This document shows, piece after piece, positions 25,027-33,296 of a stretch of DNA of 64,000 nt (the first letter of the stretch is position 1; each line of letters begins with the position of its first letter). The translations under genes were made by a program, and so were the position numbers. Source of the stretch: Frigoribacterium sp. Leaf263 (lineage in GTDB: Bacteria > Actinomycetota > Actinomycetes > Actinomycetales > Microbacteriaceae); NCBI RefSeq assembly GCF_001422285.1, contig NZ_LMMO01000006.1:29496-93495 (forward strand). Direction: 5' to 3'. The notes under the pieces were generated by a model. The model searched no databases. It saw only the letters and a program-made list of their open reading frames with translations, and was not told the origin of the DNA.

Positions 25027-26616
25027 CTAGTCGCGGCCCTGGCCGGCGCCGCTCCCGCGGCCTCTGTTCGGGTCGTAGTGCGTGGGTGCGCGAGCGGGCA
25101 CCGGCGCGGTGCGTCCGGTTCGCTCGGTCGCCGCCTGTTTGGTGGCCTGCTCGAATGTCGCCACGGCGCGGCTGACAGCCGTCGCGGTCGTGGCCGCAGC
25201 GGTCAGCTCGCCGCGGGCCCGCTGCGCGCCCTCGACGGCCTTCCCGATCCGGTTCAGCTGACGGAACACAGCCGTCCACCCGGTGACGGAATCCTTACCC
25301 GTGGCACGGGCCGTGAGGCGCGCTACGTACGCGGCGTTAGCGCCCATCTGCATGCCCTGCGAGCGGCGCCTTCCGGGCTGCTCGTCGGAGAACTTCTCCC
25401 GCTGCGCGAGCCGGGCGAACACGTCGGAGGCGTCCGCGATCGGTCCGTGGTTGCCTCGCTCGAAGTAGAGCGACGCCTGCGCGAACGCACCCGACACGTG
25501 GACGGCGGCGTACCGGTCAAACCCTGCGGCACGGTCGGGGATGACGATCTGGTTGGCGACCTCGTTGAGCTGCTTGACCGTCTCCGGTGAGAGCCGTTCG
25601 AGCTTGATCCGCTCCCGCACATCGGGGTCGCTGCTACGCACCGACTGTGCGCGTTCCGTCCACGCCGGCACCGCTTCGAGCTCGTCGCCCGGCGTCGAGG
25701 ACCAGCGGGCGCGCAGCTGCCCGAGTCCGAGGTTCCCGTCGAGCTTGGAGGGCGAGAACCAGACCGGGTTCTCCCGCTTGCCATCGACGACCTCGGGCAC
25801 GAGAGCGACGGAGAAGCCGACGACCTTCTCCGTGTCGCCTTTCTCGAAACGGGGCCGTACGAGCACTCGCGCGTCGCGGGTCTTGGCGATGAAGTCGGCC
25901 TCGCTGGTGGCGGTCTCGGACACCGCCCGCAGTCGGCGGCGCAGCTCGTCGCGCTGCACGACGGGAACAGCGTCCCGCTCGGCGCGTGTGCGCTCGGCCG
26001 GCTTGTGGCCGCGCACCCCGTCCTGCTCCTTCTCGCGCGACTCAAGCACCTGCAAGCCGTACTTCTTCTCGAGCACGTTGGCGATCTTCTGCGACCGCGG
26101 CTGATCGTTGTGGACGGGCTGCTTCGTGCCGTCCTCGCGGACGAGATTCACGGCGATGTGGATGTGGTCGTTGCCGTTCTTCGACACCCCGTGGCGAATA
26201 GCAACCCACCGGCAGGACTTCGCACCGTCCGGGTCGACGAAGCCCATCTGATCGACGAAGTCGTTGGCAATGTTCTCCCACTGACGATCAGACAGCGGCC
26301 CCTCGCCAGGGTTCAGGCTCAGCGAGGCGTGCCACATGTGGCCCTCCTTCTCGCCGACCTTCACGTGCTTCTGCTGCTCCTCATTCCACTCACGAACAGG
26401 GACCATCACGGACGTGCCGAACACCTTCCGAGGCTGGTCGATCAGGTTCGCCAAATCGAGAGCGTCATCGGTCGTCAACGCACCCAGGGGTGCGGCCTGC
26501 AACATGACGTCATGGCCCGCGACGACGTGCGGGTTTTCGTGCTCGTTGGCGCGCCCTTCGCCGACGAGGTACGTCATCAGTCCAGCGGCCCGGCCCCCGC
26601 GAGTGATGTTCGGCAT
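25027..26616 (-). CDS. relaxase / mobilisation nuclease
   Basis: A 529-residue protein; two adjacent ATGs (26619, 26616) are possible starts, within ATGATGA overlapping the mobC stop. Three-His relaxase motif: HGVSKNGNDHIHIAVN (His142, His151, His153), with WHASLSL near residue 96 as an earlier conserved strand and Tyr16 as a possible nicking residue. The C-terminal half is helical and charged (SPETVKQLNEVANQIV). It nicks oriT and pilots the strand through the coupling protein. The organisation mobC-relaxase with oriT upstream fits MOB-type mobile elements of actinobacteria. Confidence 0.9.
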   Translation of the reverse strand: MPNITRGGRAAGLMTYLVGEGRANEHENPHVVAGHDVMLQAAPLGALTTDDALDLANLIDQPRKVFGTSVMVPVREWNEEQQKHVKVGEKEGHMWHASLSLNPGEGPLSDRQWENIANDFVDQMGFVDPDGAKSCRWVAIRHGVSKNGNDHIHIAVNLVREDGTKQPVHNDQPRSQKIANVLEKKYGLQVLESREKEQDGVRGHKPAERTRAERDAVPVVQRDELRRRLRAVSETATSEADFIAKTRDARVLVRPRFEKGDTEKVVGFSVALVPEVVDGKRENPVWFSPSKLDGNLGLGQLRARWSSTPGDELEAVPAWTERAQSVRSSDPDVRERIKLERLSPETVKQLNEVANQIVIPDRAAGFDRYAAVHVSGAFAQASLYFERGNHGPIADASDVFARLAQREKFSDEQPGRRRSQGMQMGANAAYVARLTARATGKDSVTGWTAVFRQLNRIGKAVEGAQRARGELTAAATTATAVSRAVATFEQATKQAATERTGRTAPVPARAPTHYDPNRGRGSGAGQGRD

Positions 26617-27017
26617 CATGACCGCACCGTCACATCGTCAAGGGCTGCATCGATGCTCGCGCACGTGTCGTTGACGGCGCGCAGCGTGTGCGTCAGCTCG
26701 TCGCCGACGGGCGCACCTGAGTTCGTCGCGCGGGCGATCTGGTTGACGTTGTTGGACACCGCCGCGAGGTACCGGCGGATGCGGAACAGCTCAACGAGCA
26801 TGTCGTGACGGTCGGTCGCGGTCTCGCCCGTGCCGTCCGCCAGAGCGGCCTCCACGAGAAGCCGCGGGATGGTGACCTTCCGTGCCTGGGCGCGCTGCAA
26901 CAGCAGCGCCTCCTCCTCAGGTGTCACGCCCACCTCGTGCGTGTGCCGGCGTCCGCCCTTGACGTTCGCACGGCGACGGCGAGAGGACTCCCGGACAGGT
27001 AGCGGCTGATCTGTCAT
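26616..27017 (-). CDS. mobC: MobC-like relaxosome accessory protein
   Basis: A 133-residue protein from the ATG at 27017 (GGGCGAG upstream); a start at 27071 would extend it by 18 residues. A basic N-terminus (RRRRANVKGGRRHTHEV) precedes an RHH-like region (VTPEEEALLLQRAQARKVTIPR) and the MobC C-terminus (RRYLAAVSNNVNQIARATNSG). It binds oriT and helps the relaxase nick. It overlaps the relaxase by 1-4 bp. The candidate oriT is 90-120 bp upstream. Confidence 0.88.
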   Translation of the reverse strand: MTDQPLPVRESSRRRRANVKGGRRHTHEVGVTPEEEALLLQRAQARKVTIPRLLVEAALADGTGETATDRHDMLVELFRIRRYLAAVSNNVNQIARATNSGAPVGDELTHTLRAVNDTCASIDAALDDVTVRS

Positions 27018-27105
27018 CGGCTCGCCCTTCCCGCCCAGTGCAACGACCCCGCCAGCCGGGGACTCGGACACCAGTCTGACGCATCCGCGACAGCAAGTCG
27101 AGGAT

Positions 27106-27140
27106 GCAAGCCATTTACCCCGGGTAAATGTATAGCTTGC
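27106..27140. other. candidate origin of transfer (nested inverted repeats)
   Basis: The inner perfect inverted repeat CATTTACCC (27112-27120) / GGGTAAATG (27122-27130) has a one-base centre. The outer arms are GCAAGC (27106-27111) and GCTTGC (27135-27140). The site lies upstream of mobC and the relaxase, the usual oriT position. The nick position cannot be told from sequence alone. Confidence 0.55.
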
Positions 27141-27261
27141 TCCCCCAACACGGGGCGCCCCTCACTCACTGTGACATACGGCTGAGTTGAAGGCAGCCGG
27201 GATAGGATCCAGCTCGGGGCCGGCTAGTGCTCTCGAGTCGGCTTACCCATAAGGTGGGTTT

Positions 27262-27579
27262 ATGGCACCTGAACTTGACATCGAAAAGACCGAGCAGAAG
27301 ATGCGCGAGCTCCTCGACGCGCGCATGCAGTCGGTGCGGGCACTTGTGACGTCGCGGCAGTCCGTGACGGACCTGCGCGCGCAGCTCGTAGAGGCCGAAG
27401 CAGACGACACGAAGAAGTACTCGGCGGCCCTGTCGGACGGGTGGACAGAGACCGAGCTTCGCAAGCTCGGCATCGCTCCGGCCGACCAGAAGCCTCGCGC
27501 CCGGCGCACCTCGACGAGAGGACGTCAAAGCCCCTCAGCGGATGCAGACTCGGCGTCGGCTGACCCCGCCCAAGGCTGA
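27262..27579 (+). CDS. small helical protein divergent from mobC
   Basis: A 105-residue protein with a long charged helix (residues 5-60: KTEQKMRELLDARMQSVRAL, TDLRAQLVEAEADDTKKY) probably forming a coiled coil, then TETELRKLGIAP and a basic, disordered tail. The ribosome site AAGG lies in the loop of an ACCCA/TGGGT mini-hairpin (27245-27259), which could limit translation. Small helical proteins of this kind are found next to relaxase genes in actinobacterial elements; function unknown. Confidence 0.65.
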   Translation: MAPELDIEKTEQKMRELLDARMQSVRALVTSRQSVTDLRAQLVEAEADDTKKYSAALSDGWTETELRKLGIAPADQKPRARRTSTRGRQSPSADADSASADPAQG

Positions 27580-27649
27580 GCCCGCTGGACGCAAACTCCC
27601 GTAGCCCGACCGCCCAAAGCTCGTCGACCGAACTAGTCGCGGTGACTTT

Positions 27650-28693
27650 CTAGTCGCGTTCCCGTCCGCGAACTTGTTCAGGGCGAGCAGAGCTTCGTGT
27701 TGTCATCGGTGTTCCCGGTGATCGACCGACCGCCTGCGGGAACGAGGGGTTTGTCTTCTGACGGGAGGCCGCAGCGGTGAGTGCCGCTCCGTGCACACGA
27801 CGAGTCTTGTCGGTCTCAAGGGCAGGCTTCGTTCGAGGCTCTGCGGCCTGCTCGGCGGTGGTCCGGAACACCCGATACCGCAGCACCACGGGGCACTGCT
27901 CGGCGAGGTTCTGAGCGACGGCTTCCGAACGGGATTTGCCGTCCGGTCCGTCGAACACCCCTCGGGCGTACTCGCTGGGAACCCAGCGCCCGCCGAGCCC
28001 GTCTCCGCCGGTGAGGGCTGCTTCGTAGGCTTCTTTCCAGCGGCCGCGGATGCGCGCCTCGGAGACCTCGTAGGGCACTTCGACGTCGATGACCTCGACG
28101 TCGTAGCCGGCGTTCTCGAGCTGGCGCCCGAGGGCGAGAGCATCCTTCATGTCACTCAAGACGGAGTCGACGACGATGTTGTCGCCCGTGGCGATGGCGT
28201 TGGTTCGTAGGGCCCTGGCGAGGTAGGACGATTCCTCGTGCACCAGGGACGCAAGCTCCAGCGGGTAGAAGTTCTCCCCCGCCTCCTGGCGCTCCCGGAT
28301 CTCGTTCGGGATGAGGAAGTCGTCGTAGCTTCCGTCGGCTTGCGCCTCGTGCAGCAGGGACCGTTTGAACTCGTCGGCATCAATAACGAGGTACTCGCCG
28401 CGGTGGTCCCCGAGGACCCCTTTCAGGACCGTGCTTTTGCCGGCGCCGGGTGGGCCCGCGAGCACGATTGCTTTCTTGTCTTGGTGCAGATCCGGTGTGG
28501 CTGATCGCACCTCGTCGATGAGGCGCGTGTGTAGCCTCCGCCGCGCCGGAGTGACGTCTCCGTCGATCCACCATCGGGGGTTGTTGACGGTGGCGGTCGG
28601 GGCCCCGGGAGCGAGGGCTTGTCCGGGTTTGGACAGCTCGCGAACAGTGTCCATGTGCCGGACAACTTCGTCCGGCGTGAGCAGTTCGGCCAA
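27650..28693 (-). CDS. zeta-type toxin (P-loop kinase)
   Basis: A 347-residue protein read from a TTG at 28693, 3 bp after the antitoxin stop; the ATG at residue 14 is an alternative start. Walker A is GPPGAGKST (80-88), then YLVIDADEFKRSL with the substrate-side Asp/Glu, and a later VIDVEVPYEVSEARIRGRW region. Known: zeta toxins phosphorylate UDP-N-acetylglucosamine (or related targets) and block wall synthesis. The C-terminal 60 residues are basic and disordered. Linked to the HTH protein upstream, it forms an element-stabilising toxin-antitoxin pair. Confidence 0.88.
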   Translation of the reverse strand: MAELLTPDEVVRHMDTVRELSKPGQALAPGAPTATVNNPRWWIDGDVTPARRRLHTRLIDEVRSATPDLHQDKKAIVLAGPPGAGKSTVLKGVLGDHRGEYLVIDADEFKRSLLHEAQADGSYDDFLIPNEIRERQEAGENFYPLELASLVHEESSYLARALRTNAIATGDNIVVDSVLSDMKDALALGRQLENAGYDVEVIDVEVPYEVSEARIRGRWKEAYEAALTGGDGLGGRWVPSEYARGVFDGPDGKSRSEAVAQNLAEQCPVVLRYRVFRTTAEQAAEPRTKPALETDKTRRVHGAALTAAASRQKTNPSFPQAVGRSPGTPMTTRSSARPEQVRGRERD

Positions 28694-28696
28694 GAC

Positions 28697-29149
28697 CTAT
28701 CCGAGCCTGTGGCGGAGGTTGAAGACCTCTTCGTAGATGGCATCGTCGATCAGGCCCAATCGGGCTGCGTCATCGACCTCGGACCAGGCACCAGGCGGGT
28801 CGACGATGAGCGTGTCGTACCCGTCAGTCGTACCGCCCTTGACGTACGGGAAGCGGGTGAGCTCGTCGACCAGTTGCTCCCGCGTCAGGAACCCGGCGGC
28901 ATAGCGGCGGCAGATCTCTTCTGGGGTCGCGCCGGAGAAATTCTCCATCGGCATCAACAGGTTCTGGGCAGTCTTCAGTGCGCTCGAGACTGACGGCTGG
29001 GCGATGCCGAGGAACTTCGAGATCTCGCGCTGGCTGTACCGCTTGGACAGGAGCACCAGCTCGCGCCGGTAATCCAGCTCGTCGATGTCCTTCCGCAGCC
29101 GCGCCCGAACGGCCGGCTGCGCATCAATGGGAATGTCCATGAGTGCCAC
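28697..29149 (-). CDS. helix-turn-helix antitoxin partner of zeta toxin
   Basis: A 150-residue protein from the GTG at 29149, which has AGGAGG 8 bp upstream; the GTG at 29158 abuts the ribosome site and is less likely. An HTH lies at residues 27-52 (LLSKRYSQREISKFLGIAQP, VSSALKTAQ). A C-terminal domain (TPEEICRRYAAGFLTREQLVDELTRFPYV, ending IYEEVFNLRHRLG) is the presumed toxin-binding part. Unlike the small helical epsilon antitoxin, this partner also binds DNA. The palindrome 15 bp upstream is a likely autorepression site. Confidence 0.78.
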   Translation of the reverse strand: MALMDIPIDAQPAVRARLRKDIDELDYRRELVLLSKRYSQREISKFLGIAQPSVSSALKTAQNLLMPMENFSGATPEEICRRYAAGFLTREQLVDELTRFPYVKGGTTDGYDTLIVDPPGAWSEVDDAARLGLIDDAIYEEVFNLRHRLG

Positions 29150-29163
29150 GTGAACCACCTCCT

Positions 29164-29177
29164 ATAGAACATTCTAT
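29164..29177. promoter_or_regulatory. palindromic operator before the antitoxin gene
   Basis: ATAGAA-CA-TTCTAT, two 6-bp inverted arms, lies 15 bp upstream of the antitoxin start and overlaps the likely -10 region. It fits autoregulation by the HTH antitoxin. Confidence 0.5.
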
Positions 29178-29210
29178 CGCGTGTCGATCCTGGAGACCAG
29201 GGCCCGGTGA

Positions 29211-29483
29211 TCAGGTTCCGTGCTGCTTCCAGCACTGGCAGTTGCGATGATCGAACGCTGCCCGGTAAAGCCGGTCGGCCTCGTGATTGAGATGCGCGAC
29301 TTCGTTCGTGTGAGCGGTGGACTGCAGCTCATAGCCGGTGATGAAACCCGCGTCGTAGATCCGCTGTTCGGCCGGAGTCAGCTCCCACGGATGGACGTCG
29401 TCCGTCGGGTCGTCGAAGACGGGCGGCGCATCGGCGTCGGTGGGTGGGGGTACCTCTTCTTCGGCCCATCCTCCCCAGTCCAT
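29211..29483 (-). CDS. hypothetical acidic protein
   Basis: A 90-residue protein. An acidic, Pro-rich N-terminus (residues 1-33) precedes a helical part (LTPAEQRIYDAGFITGYELQ; NHEADRLYRAAFDHRN) and a Cys pair CQC near the end. It starts 3 bp after the stop of the glutaredoxin-like gene, so it is in the same operon. No family recognised. Similar WELTPAEQRIYDAGF-type helices are seen in small mobile-element proteins, but I cannot name one. Confidence 0.6.
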   Translation of the reverse strand: MDWGGWAEEEVPPPTDADAPPVFDDPTDDVHPWELTPAEQRIYDAGFITGYELQSTAHTNEVAHLNHEADRLYRAAFDHRNCQCWKQHGT

Positions 29484-29486
29484 GAC

Positions 29487-29747
29487 CTACTCCCCCGGCG
29501 TCTCATTGTCGGCACCACCGCCGGCGATGACACGGGCGATGTGGTCGGGGCGAAGCCCTGACCAGTGGTCGTGCTCTGAGACCACGACAACGGGGGCGCC
29601 GGTGTAGCCGAGGTCGTCTTTGACGTAAGCCAGGGCTCCAGGGTTCTCGGTGACATCGACGACTTTGACCTCGAGTCCTGCGGCTTCGAACTTCTCGATC
29701 GTCTTGGTGCACGCGAAGCACTGCGGCTTTTTGTAGACGGTGATCAT
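29487..29747 (-). CDS. NrdH-like glutaredoxin
   Basis: An 86-residue protein from the ATG at 29747 (GGGGG ribosome site); a start at 29768 would add seven residues. Thioredoxin fold with ITVYKKPQCFACTKTI: redox pair Cys10-Phe-Ala-Cys13, and the cis-Pro segment TGAPVVVV. Closing HWSGLRPDHIARV matches NrdH (SGFRPD). NrdH reduces ribonucleotide reductase; the usual NrdH centre is CVQC or CMQC, so CFAC is a variant. Here it is part of the element operon, not next to nrdEF, suggesting an element-borne redox helper. Confidence 0.88.
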   Translation of the reverse strand: MITVYKKPQCFACTKTIEKFEAAGLEVKVVDVTENPGALAYVKDDLGYTGAPVVVVSEHDHWSGLRPDHIARVIAGGGADNETPGE

Positions 29748-29781
29748 GGCGGTACCCCCTTCGTTCATTCTGGTGCAGCGG

Positions 29782-30216
29782 TCAATCAGCGGGGCCGAAG
29801 GCGTCGGACCAGCACGTCGGGTGGATGCCCGTGCGGATTAGCTCACGCTCCGGGGCGGGCCGGTTCGGCATGGCGTCTTGGATGGGCTCCCCCTCGGTGA
29901 AGAGCCGGTACTCGGCGCGGGTGAGCTCGACGGTGCTCGTCTCCTGGCAGAACATGCACGCAGGGGTGACGTGCGTGACGGGTACGTCGTCGGCTGTCCA
30001 CGCGAGGACGACGGCCTTGGCTGGGCCGTCGCCGAGTCCGCCGAACACGGCGCGGTGCTCGCCCTCGTGGCCGAGTGGCCGGGTGCACTGCCACCCCGAG
30101 ATGCTCTCGGGTGCGGACTCGCATTCCATCTGGCTGAGGTCGAGATCGGCGTCGGGGGCCTTGGGGTCGAGACGCCGGACGCCCAGGGTGCTGGGGCGTC
30201 GGTAGGTGATGTGCAC
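29782..30216 (-). CDS. hypothetical Cys-rich protein
   Basis: A 144-residue protein from the GTG at 30216 (GAGG, 6-bp spacing); a GTG at 30228 overlaps the LPD29 stop and is also possible. Cys residues occur as WQCTRPLGHEGEH (a CxxxxGHEGEH segment typical of small actinobacterial proteins that may bind zinc) and CMFCQET, then HPTCW. It may bind a metal. It is codirectional with NrdH and LPD29. Function unknown. Confidence 0.62.
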   Translation of the reverse strand: MHITYRRPSTLGVRRLDPKAPDADLDLSQMECESAPESISGWQCTRPLGHEGEHRAVFGGLGDGPAKAVVLAWTADDVPVTHVTPACMFCQETSTVELTRAEYRLFTEGEPIQDAMPNRPAPERELIRTGIHPTCWSDAFGPAD

Positions 30217-30224
30217 GGCGGGCC

Positions 30225-30767
30225 TCACTTGGTCCGGGCGGGGGTCAGGTCCCGCTTGTAGAGGGCGAGGTGCACGGCCTGGTGGACGTCCATCCAGTCG
30301 CTGTAGCCGTGCCCGGCGATCTGCACCTCGTCACCGGGGCGGATGAGGTTGCCGGCCCGCTTGATCAGGTTCCCGTCCTCGTAGCACACGCGGACGTGGG
30401 GGATGCTGCTGTCGGTCTCGATGACGCGTTGGGCTTCGAGGTGCCCCGCTGCCGTGAAGGTGCGGGCCGTGAGGATGCCGTCACACCCGTAGACGACCTC
30501 CTCGGGCATCGCGTCGCCCTGACCGGCAATCAGCACGCTGCCCTGGTGGTCGTAGCTATCGGTCATGCCGTTGAACTTCCGGCCCTCGAACCGGCCCGCG
30601 ATCTCGTCGACCTGGCCGGTCGTCGGGCCGTCGGCCCAGCTGACGTTCATCCACGACGACGCGGTGCCGGTGCTGCACCGAACACTGAACTTGACGCCGG
30701 GGAACGCCGCTCGAAGCTCCGTCCGGAGCAGCTTCGCAACGTCTTTGGTGGGGATCATGGTGCTCAT
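30225..30767 (-). CDS. LPD29-domain protein
   Basis: A 180-residue protein from the ATG at 30767 (GGAGACAAGACCCC upstream); a start at 30839 would add 24 residues of poor composition. Residues 4-80 (DVAKLLRTELRAAFPGVKFS; SSWMNVSWADGPT; VDEIAGRFEGRKFNGMTDS) match the large polyvalent protein-associated domain 29. Such domains are common in phage and mobile-element polyvalent proteins; here it stands nearly alone. A C-terminal GDEVQIAGHGYSDWMDVHQA region is added. Function unknown. Confidence 0.75.
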   Translation of the reverse strand: MSTMIPTKDVAKLLRTELRAAFPGVKFSVRCSTGTASSWMNVSWADGPTTGQVDEIAGRFEGRKFNGMTDSYDHQGSVLIAGQGDAMPEEVVYGCDGILTARTFTAAGHLEAQRVIETDSSIPHVRVCYEDGNLIKRAGNLIRPGDEVQIAGHGYSDWMDVHQAVHLALYKRDLTPARTK

Positions 30768-30857
30768 GGGGTCTTGTCTCCTGTCGGGGGGCCTGCTTGA
30801 CTGGATGGAGCGGGACGGACCCATTTCGGTTGGGTCCATCCCGCTTCTGCGTGCCCG

Positions 30858-31058
30858 CTAGTGGTCGCGGGTGAGGGTGTCGACGAACGTCGTGTAGTCG
30901 GTCCCGCCGATAGCTGCCGTGTGGCTGAGGGTCCAGCCGTTGCGGGCGTGTCCGGCGAGGTCGCTGTCTCGCTCCCCCAGCTTCCGGAGCTGGCGCTGTA
31001 GGCCCTCCTCCTGAACGACGGGAACGACGGTGGTGACGGTCGTGATCTGCTGAGCCAT
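30858..31058 (-). CDS. 66-residue protein behind repeat leader A
   Basis: The ATG at 31058 is preceded by GGAGAG (about 8 bp). Residues 1-16 are Thr/Val-rich (MAQQITTVTTVVPVVQ), then a helix (EEGLQRQLRKLGERD) and GWTLSHTAAIGGTDYTTFVDTLTR, which resembles small DUF1737-like proteins. Its 5' leader is copy A of the 214-bp repeat that also precedes the ParB-like gene, so both genes probably share regulation. Function unknown. Confidence 0.62.
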   Translation of the reverse strand: MAQQITTVTTVVPVVQEEGLQRQLRKLGERDSDLAGHARNGWTLSHTAAIGGTDYTTFVDTLTRDH

Positions 31059-31084
31059 CTGATCTCTCCTTCTCCTCCTCGTTT

Positions 31085-31298
31085 TTTTGCCGTGAAGGCG
31101 GTTTTCCGCCTTAGCGACCGAAGGGCGCAGTGCAACCCGAAGGGCGGCAGGGGAGAGAATTCCGGCGCGAAATAAGGGAGCGCAGCGACCGCGTGCCGGA
31201 AATCTCGGAGGAGCCGGTGGCGTAGCCACTTGAACGGAGACCCGGAGGTGGCTACGAGGAAGCGCAGCGACCGAGCCGCCGAAGGCTTCACGGCAAAA
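31085..31298 (-). repeat. leader repeat copy A (214 bp, inverted-repeat bounded)
   Basis: It is bounded by TTTTGCCGTGAAG (31085-31097) and its exact complement CTTCACGGCAAAA (31286-31298). It ends 26 bp upstream of the 66-residue gene. Similarity to copy B continues to about 31393. It carries the 13-mer GAGCGCAGCGACC or close variants at 31178, 31261 (12 of 13), 31352, 31367 and 31382. All copies lie on one strand. Confidence 0.85.
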
Positions 31299-31516
31299 CA
31301 ACGGCCCGCCAGGGCCAGACAGGGTCGACGCGCAGCGGCGACTCCACACGGGAGCGAAGCGACCACGAGCGCAGCGACCTCGAGCGCAGCGAGTGGGGGT
31401 GAATCGTCGCAGCCGGCCCTGCCGGTGTGCACCGAGCTCCGTCGAGGTGCACCGGGGAGAGATGAGGGGGCGAAGCCCCTTCGTGTCTCACCGAAGGTGG
31501 GACGCCGGCGCCGGAG

Positions 31517-31570
31517 AACCGGAGGGGCGGGGAGGAGCCCACTTCGATTAGGCCCTCCCCTCCCCCGGTT
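31517..31570 (-). terminator. GC-rich hairpin after the ParB-like gene
   Basis: AACCGGAGGGGCGGGGAGG (31517-31535) pairs with CCTCCCCTCCCCCGGTT (31554-31570) with one bulge, directly after the stop at 31571. No T tract, but the stem is long and well placed to end the minus-strand message. Confidence 0.5.
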
Positions 31571-33061
31571 CTAGCTCTCGTCCATGGCGGTCTCGTCGTA
31601 GTCGTCACCCTCAGCGTCGAACGGGTCGAAGTCGCCGGTGTGCTGGGTGTCGTCAGCAGCGGTCCCCCGGATGCTCTCGGCCTGGGCTGCGTGTCGGGCA
31701 GCGTCGACCTTGCCGCCGTCGACGACGATCTGCTCGACCTCGGCCAGGCCGTAACCCCAAGCGGCCAACTGCTCGAAGTAGAGACCGTCGAGGCCGGTCG
31801 GGTTCCGCCAGGTGCCCTTGCTGGTGCTGGACTCGATGCCGCCGAGGGTCACGGCGACCATGACGTGCAGCGCCTTCGCGGGGTGCGCGGCGGCGTACTC
31901 CTCGATAGCGGTTGCCTTCCAATAGGAGGCCGTGGCCTCCACCCCCAGGAACGTCGCGGCGAGGCCGTTTCCATCGGTAATGCCGTGACCGACGGTCTGG
32001 CGGTGGCGCGTGAGTGCCACGGCGACCCACTGCTGGGCGTCCTTCGGCATGGTCTTGCGCGAGAGGAACTCGGTCAGCCACTCGCGGCGGACGATCTCAG
32101 CGGAGGCCCACGCCTTGTTGTTGGCGATCAGGGTGCGGCGCTCGGCCTTCTGCTCGTCGGTCATGGGACCGGCGGCACCGGCGCCGCTGCTGCGGTCACG
32201 CCACCCGAGGGCCTTCATCTGGGCCTTCGTCACGAAGAACTCCGCCTGAGCGTCGGTCGAGCCGTAGTTCGATCCGACGAACGCGGCCCGACCCTCGACC
32301 GTGGCCAGGGTCTCCACGGTGACCTGGTTGCCGTCGGCGTCGTCCAGGTATGAGACCCGGACATGCTCGGCCTCGTAGTAGCCGGGCTGACGGTCGAGGA
32401 TCGTCCAGCCCTGCTCGACCAGCTCAGCGGTGCGGGCAGCGATCGCGGCGGCGCGGGCGCGGTCGTCACGGGCGCGCTGCACCGAGTGGGGGAACTGCGC
32501 GGGGCGCTGGCGGGCTTCGGTGGAAAGCTCGGCCAACACGTCGGCGTCGTCCTCGAACTCGATCAGCACGGCGGCCTGATCGAGCGTCAGCTCGTAGAGG
32601 TCCGCCGACTCGGTGACCGCTGCGCTGTCGGCGACAGCGAGGCCCTTCTTCACTTCCGCCGCTTTGGTGCCGGTGCGGCGTCCGATGGTGGCTGCGCTCA
32701 TGCCGTCGAACGACAGCTGCTTGAACGCGGCGACCCTTTCGGACTGCTTCACGCCCTGGCGCTGATCGTTCTCGACTAGCTGCTCGATGATCCGCGTTGC
32801 CGTGTCGTCGTCCCCGGTCACGATGTACGCCGGGATCGTCGCGACGCCCGCTTCTCGGGCGGCGAGGGTGCGGCGCTGCCCGGCCCGGACGTGCACGCGG
32901 CCCTGGTCGTCCCGGCGCGCGAGGATCGGTACGAGGACCCCGTTCGCCTTGATCGACGCGACGAAGTCTTTGTCGATCGTCACGTCGAGTCGCACGTTCT
33001 CCTCGACCTCGATGCTCGTGGGGTCGATGTGTTCGATGGTGCCTGCGGTAGTGGTTGTCAT
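31571..33061 (-). CDS. ParB/Spo0J-like protein
   Basis: A 496-residue protein from the ATG at 33061; longer frames run into repeat B. The ParB/Srx N-terminal domain has VHVRAGQRRTLAAREAG (about 57-73), followed by the helical region EQLVENDQRQGVKQSERVAAF and an HTH (MSAATIGRRTGTKAAEVKKG). A large C-terminal part (from about 210) is unlike chromosomal ParB and acidic at the end. No ParA gene is adjacent, so it may be a mobile-element ParB-like regulator or CTP-switch protein rather than a full partition system. The long leader contains repeat B. Confidence 0.85.
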   Translation of the reverse strand: MTTTTAGTIEHIDPTSIEVEENVRLDVTIDKDFVASIKANGVLVPILARRDDQGRVHVRAGQRRTLAAREAGVATIPAYIVTGDDDTATRIIEQLVENDQRQGVKQSERVAAFKQLSFDGMSAATIGRRTGTKAAEVKKGLAVADSAAVTESADLYELTLDQAAVLIEFEDDADVLAELSTEARQRPAQFPHSVQRARDDRARAAAIAARTAELVEQGWTILDRQPGYYEAEHVRVSYLDDADGNQVTVETLATVEGRAAFVGSNYGSTDAQAEFFVTKAQMKALGWRDRSSGAGAAGPMTDEQKAERRTLIANNKAWASAEIVRREWLTEFLSRKTMPKDAQQWVAVALTRHRQTVGHGITDGNGLAATFLGVEATASYWKATAIEEYAAAHPAKALHVMVAVTLGGIESSTSKGTWRNPTGLDGLYFEQLAAWGYGLAEVEQIVVDGGKVDAARHAAQAESIRGTAADDTQHTGDFDPFDAEGDDYDETAMDES

Positions 33062-33082
33062 GTTCTTCTCTTCCTCTCGTTT

Positions 33083-33296
33083 TTTTGCCGTGAAGGCGGT
33101 TCCATCGCCTGAGCTACCGGCGGGGCCTGTGCAACCCGAAGGGCGGAGGAGGAGAGAAGTTCGGGGCGAAAGAAGGGAGCGCAGCGACCGCGTCCCGCAC
33201 TTGTCGGGGGAACCGGTGGCGCAGCCACTTGAACAGGGCCCAGAGGTTGCTACGAGGGAGCGCAGCGACCGAGCCGCCGAAGGCTTCACGGCAAAA
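33083..33296 (-). repeat. leader repeat copy B (214 bp, inverted-repeat bounded)
   Basis: It has the same 13-bp boundaries as copy A, TTTTGCCGTGAAG (33083-33095) and CTTCACGGCAAAA (33284-33296), exactly the same length and the same orientation. It ends 21 bp upstream of the ParB-like start. Similarity continues to about 33370. 13-mer copies start at 33177, 33258, 33344 and 33359. Overall identity with copy A is high in blocks and diverged between them. Confidence 0.85.

Noticed and set aside
30764..31432. 222-residue minus-strand frame (FCREAFGG-type) through the leader repeat
   Set aside because: The frame crosses the inverted repeat and two start sites; the same peptide-like text recurs from copy B, as expected from repeated non-coding DNA.
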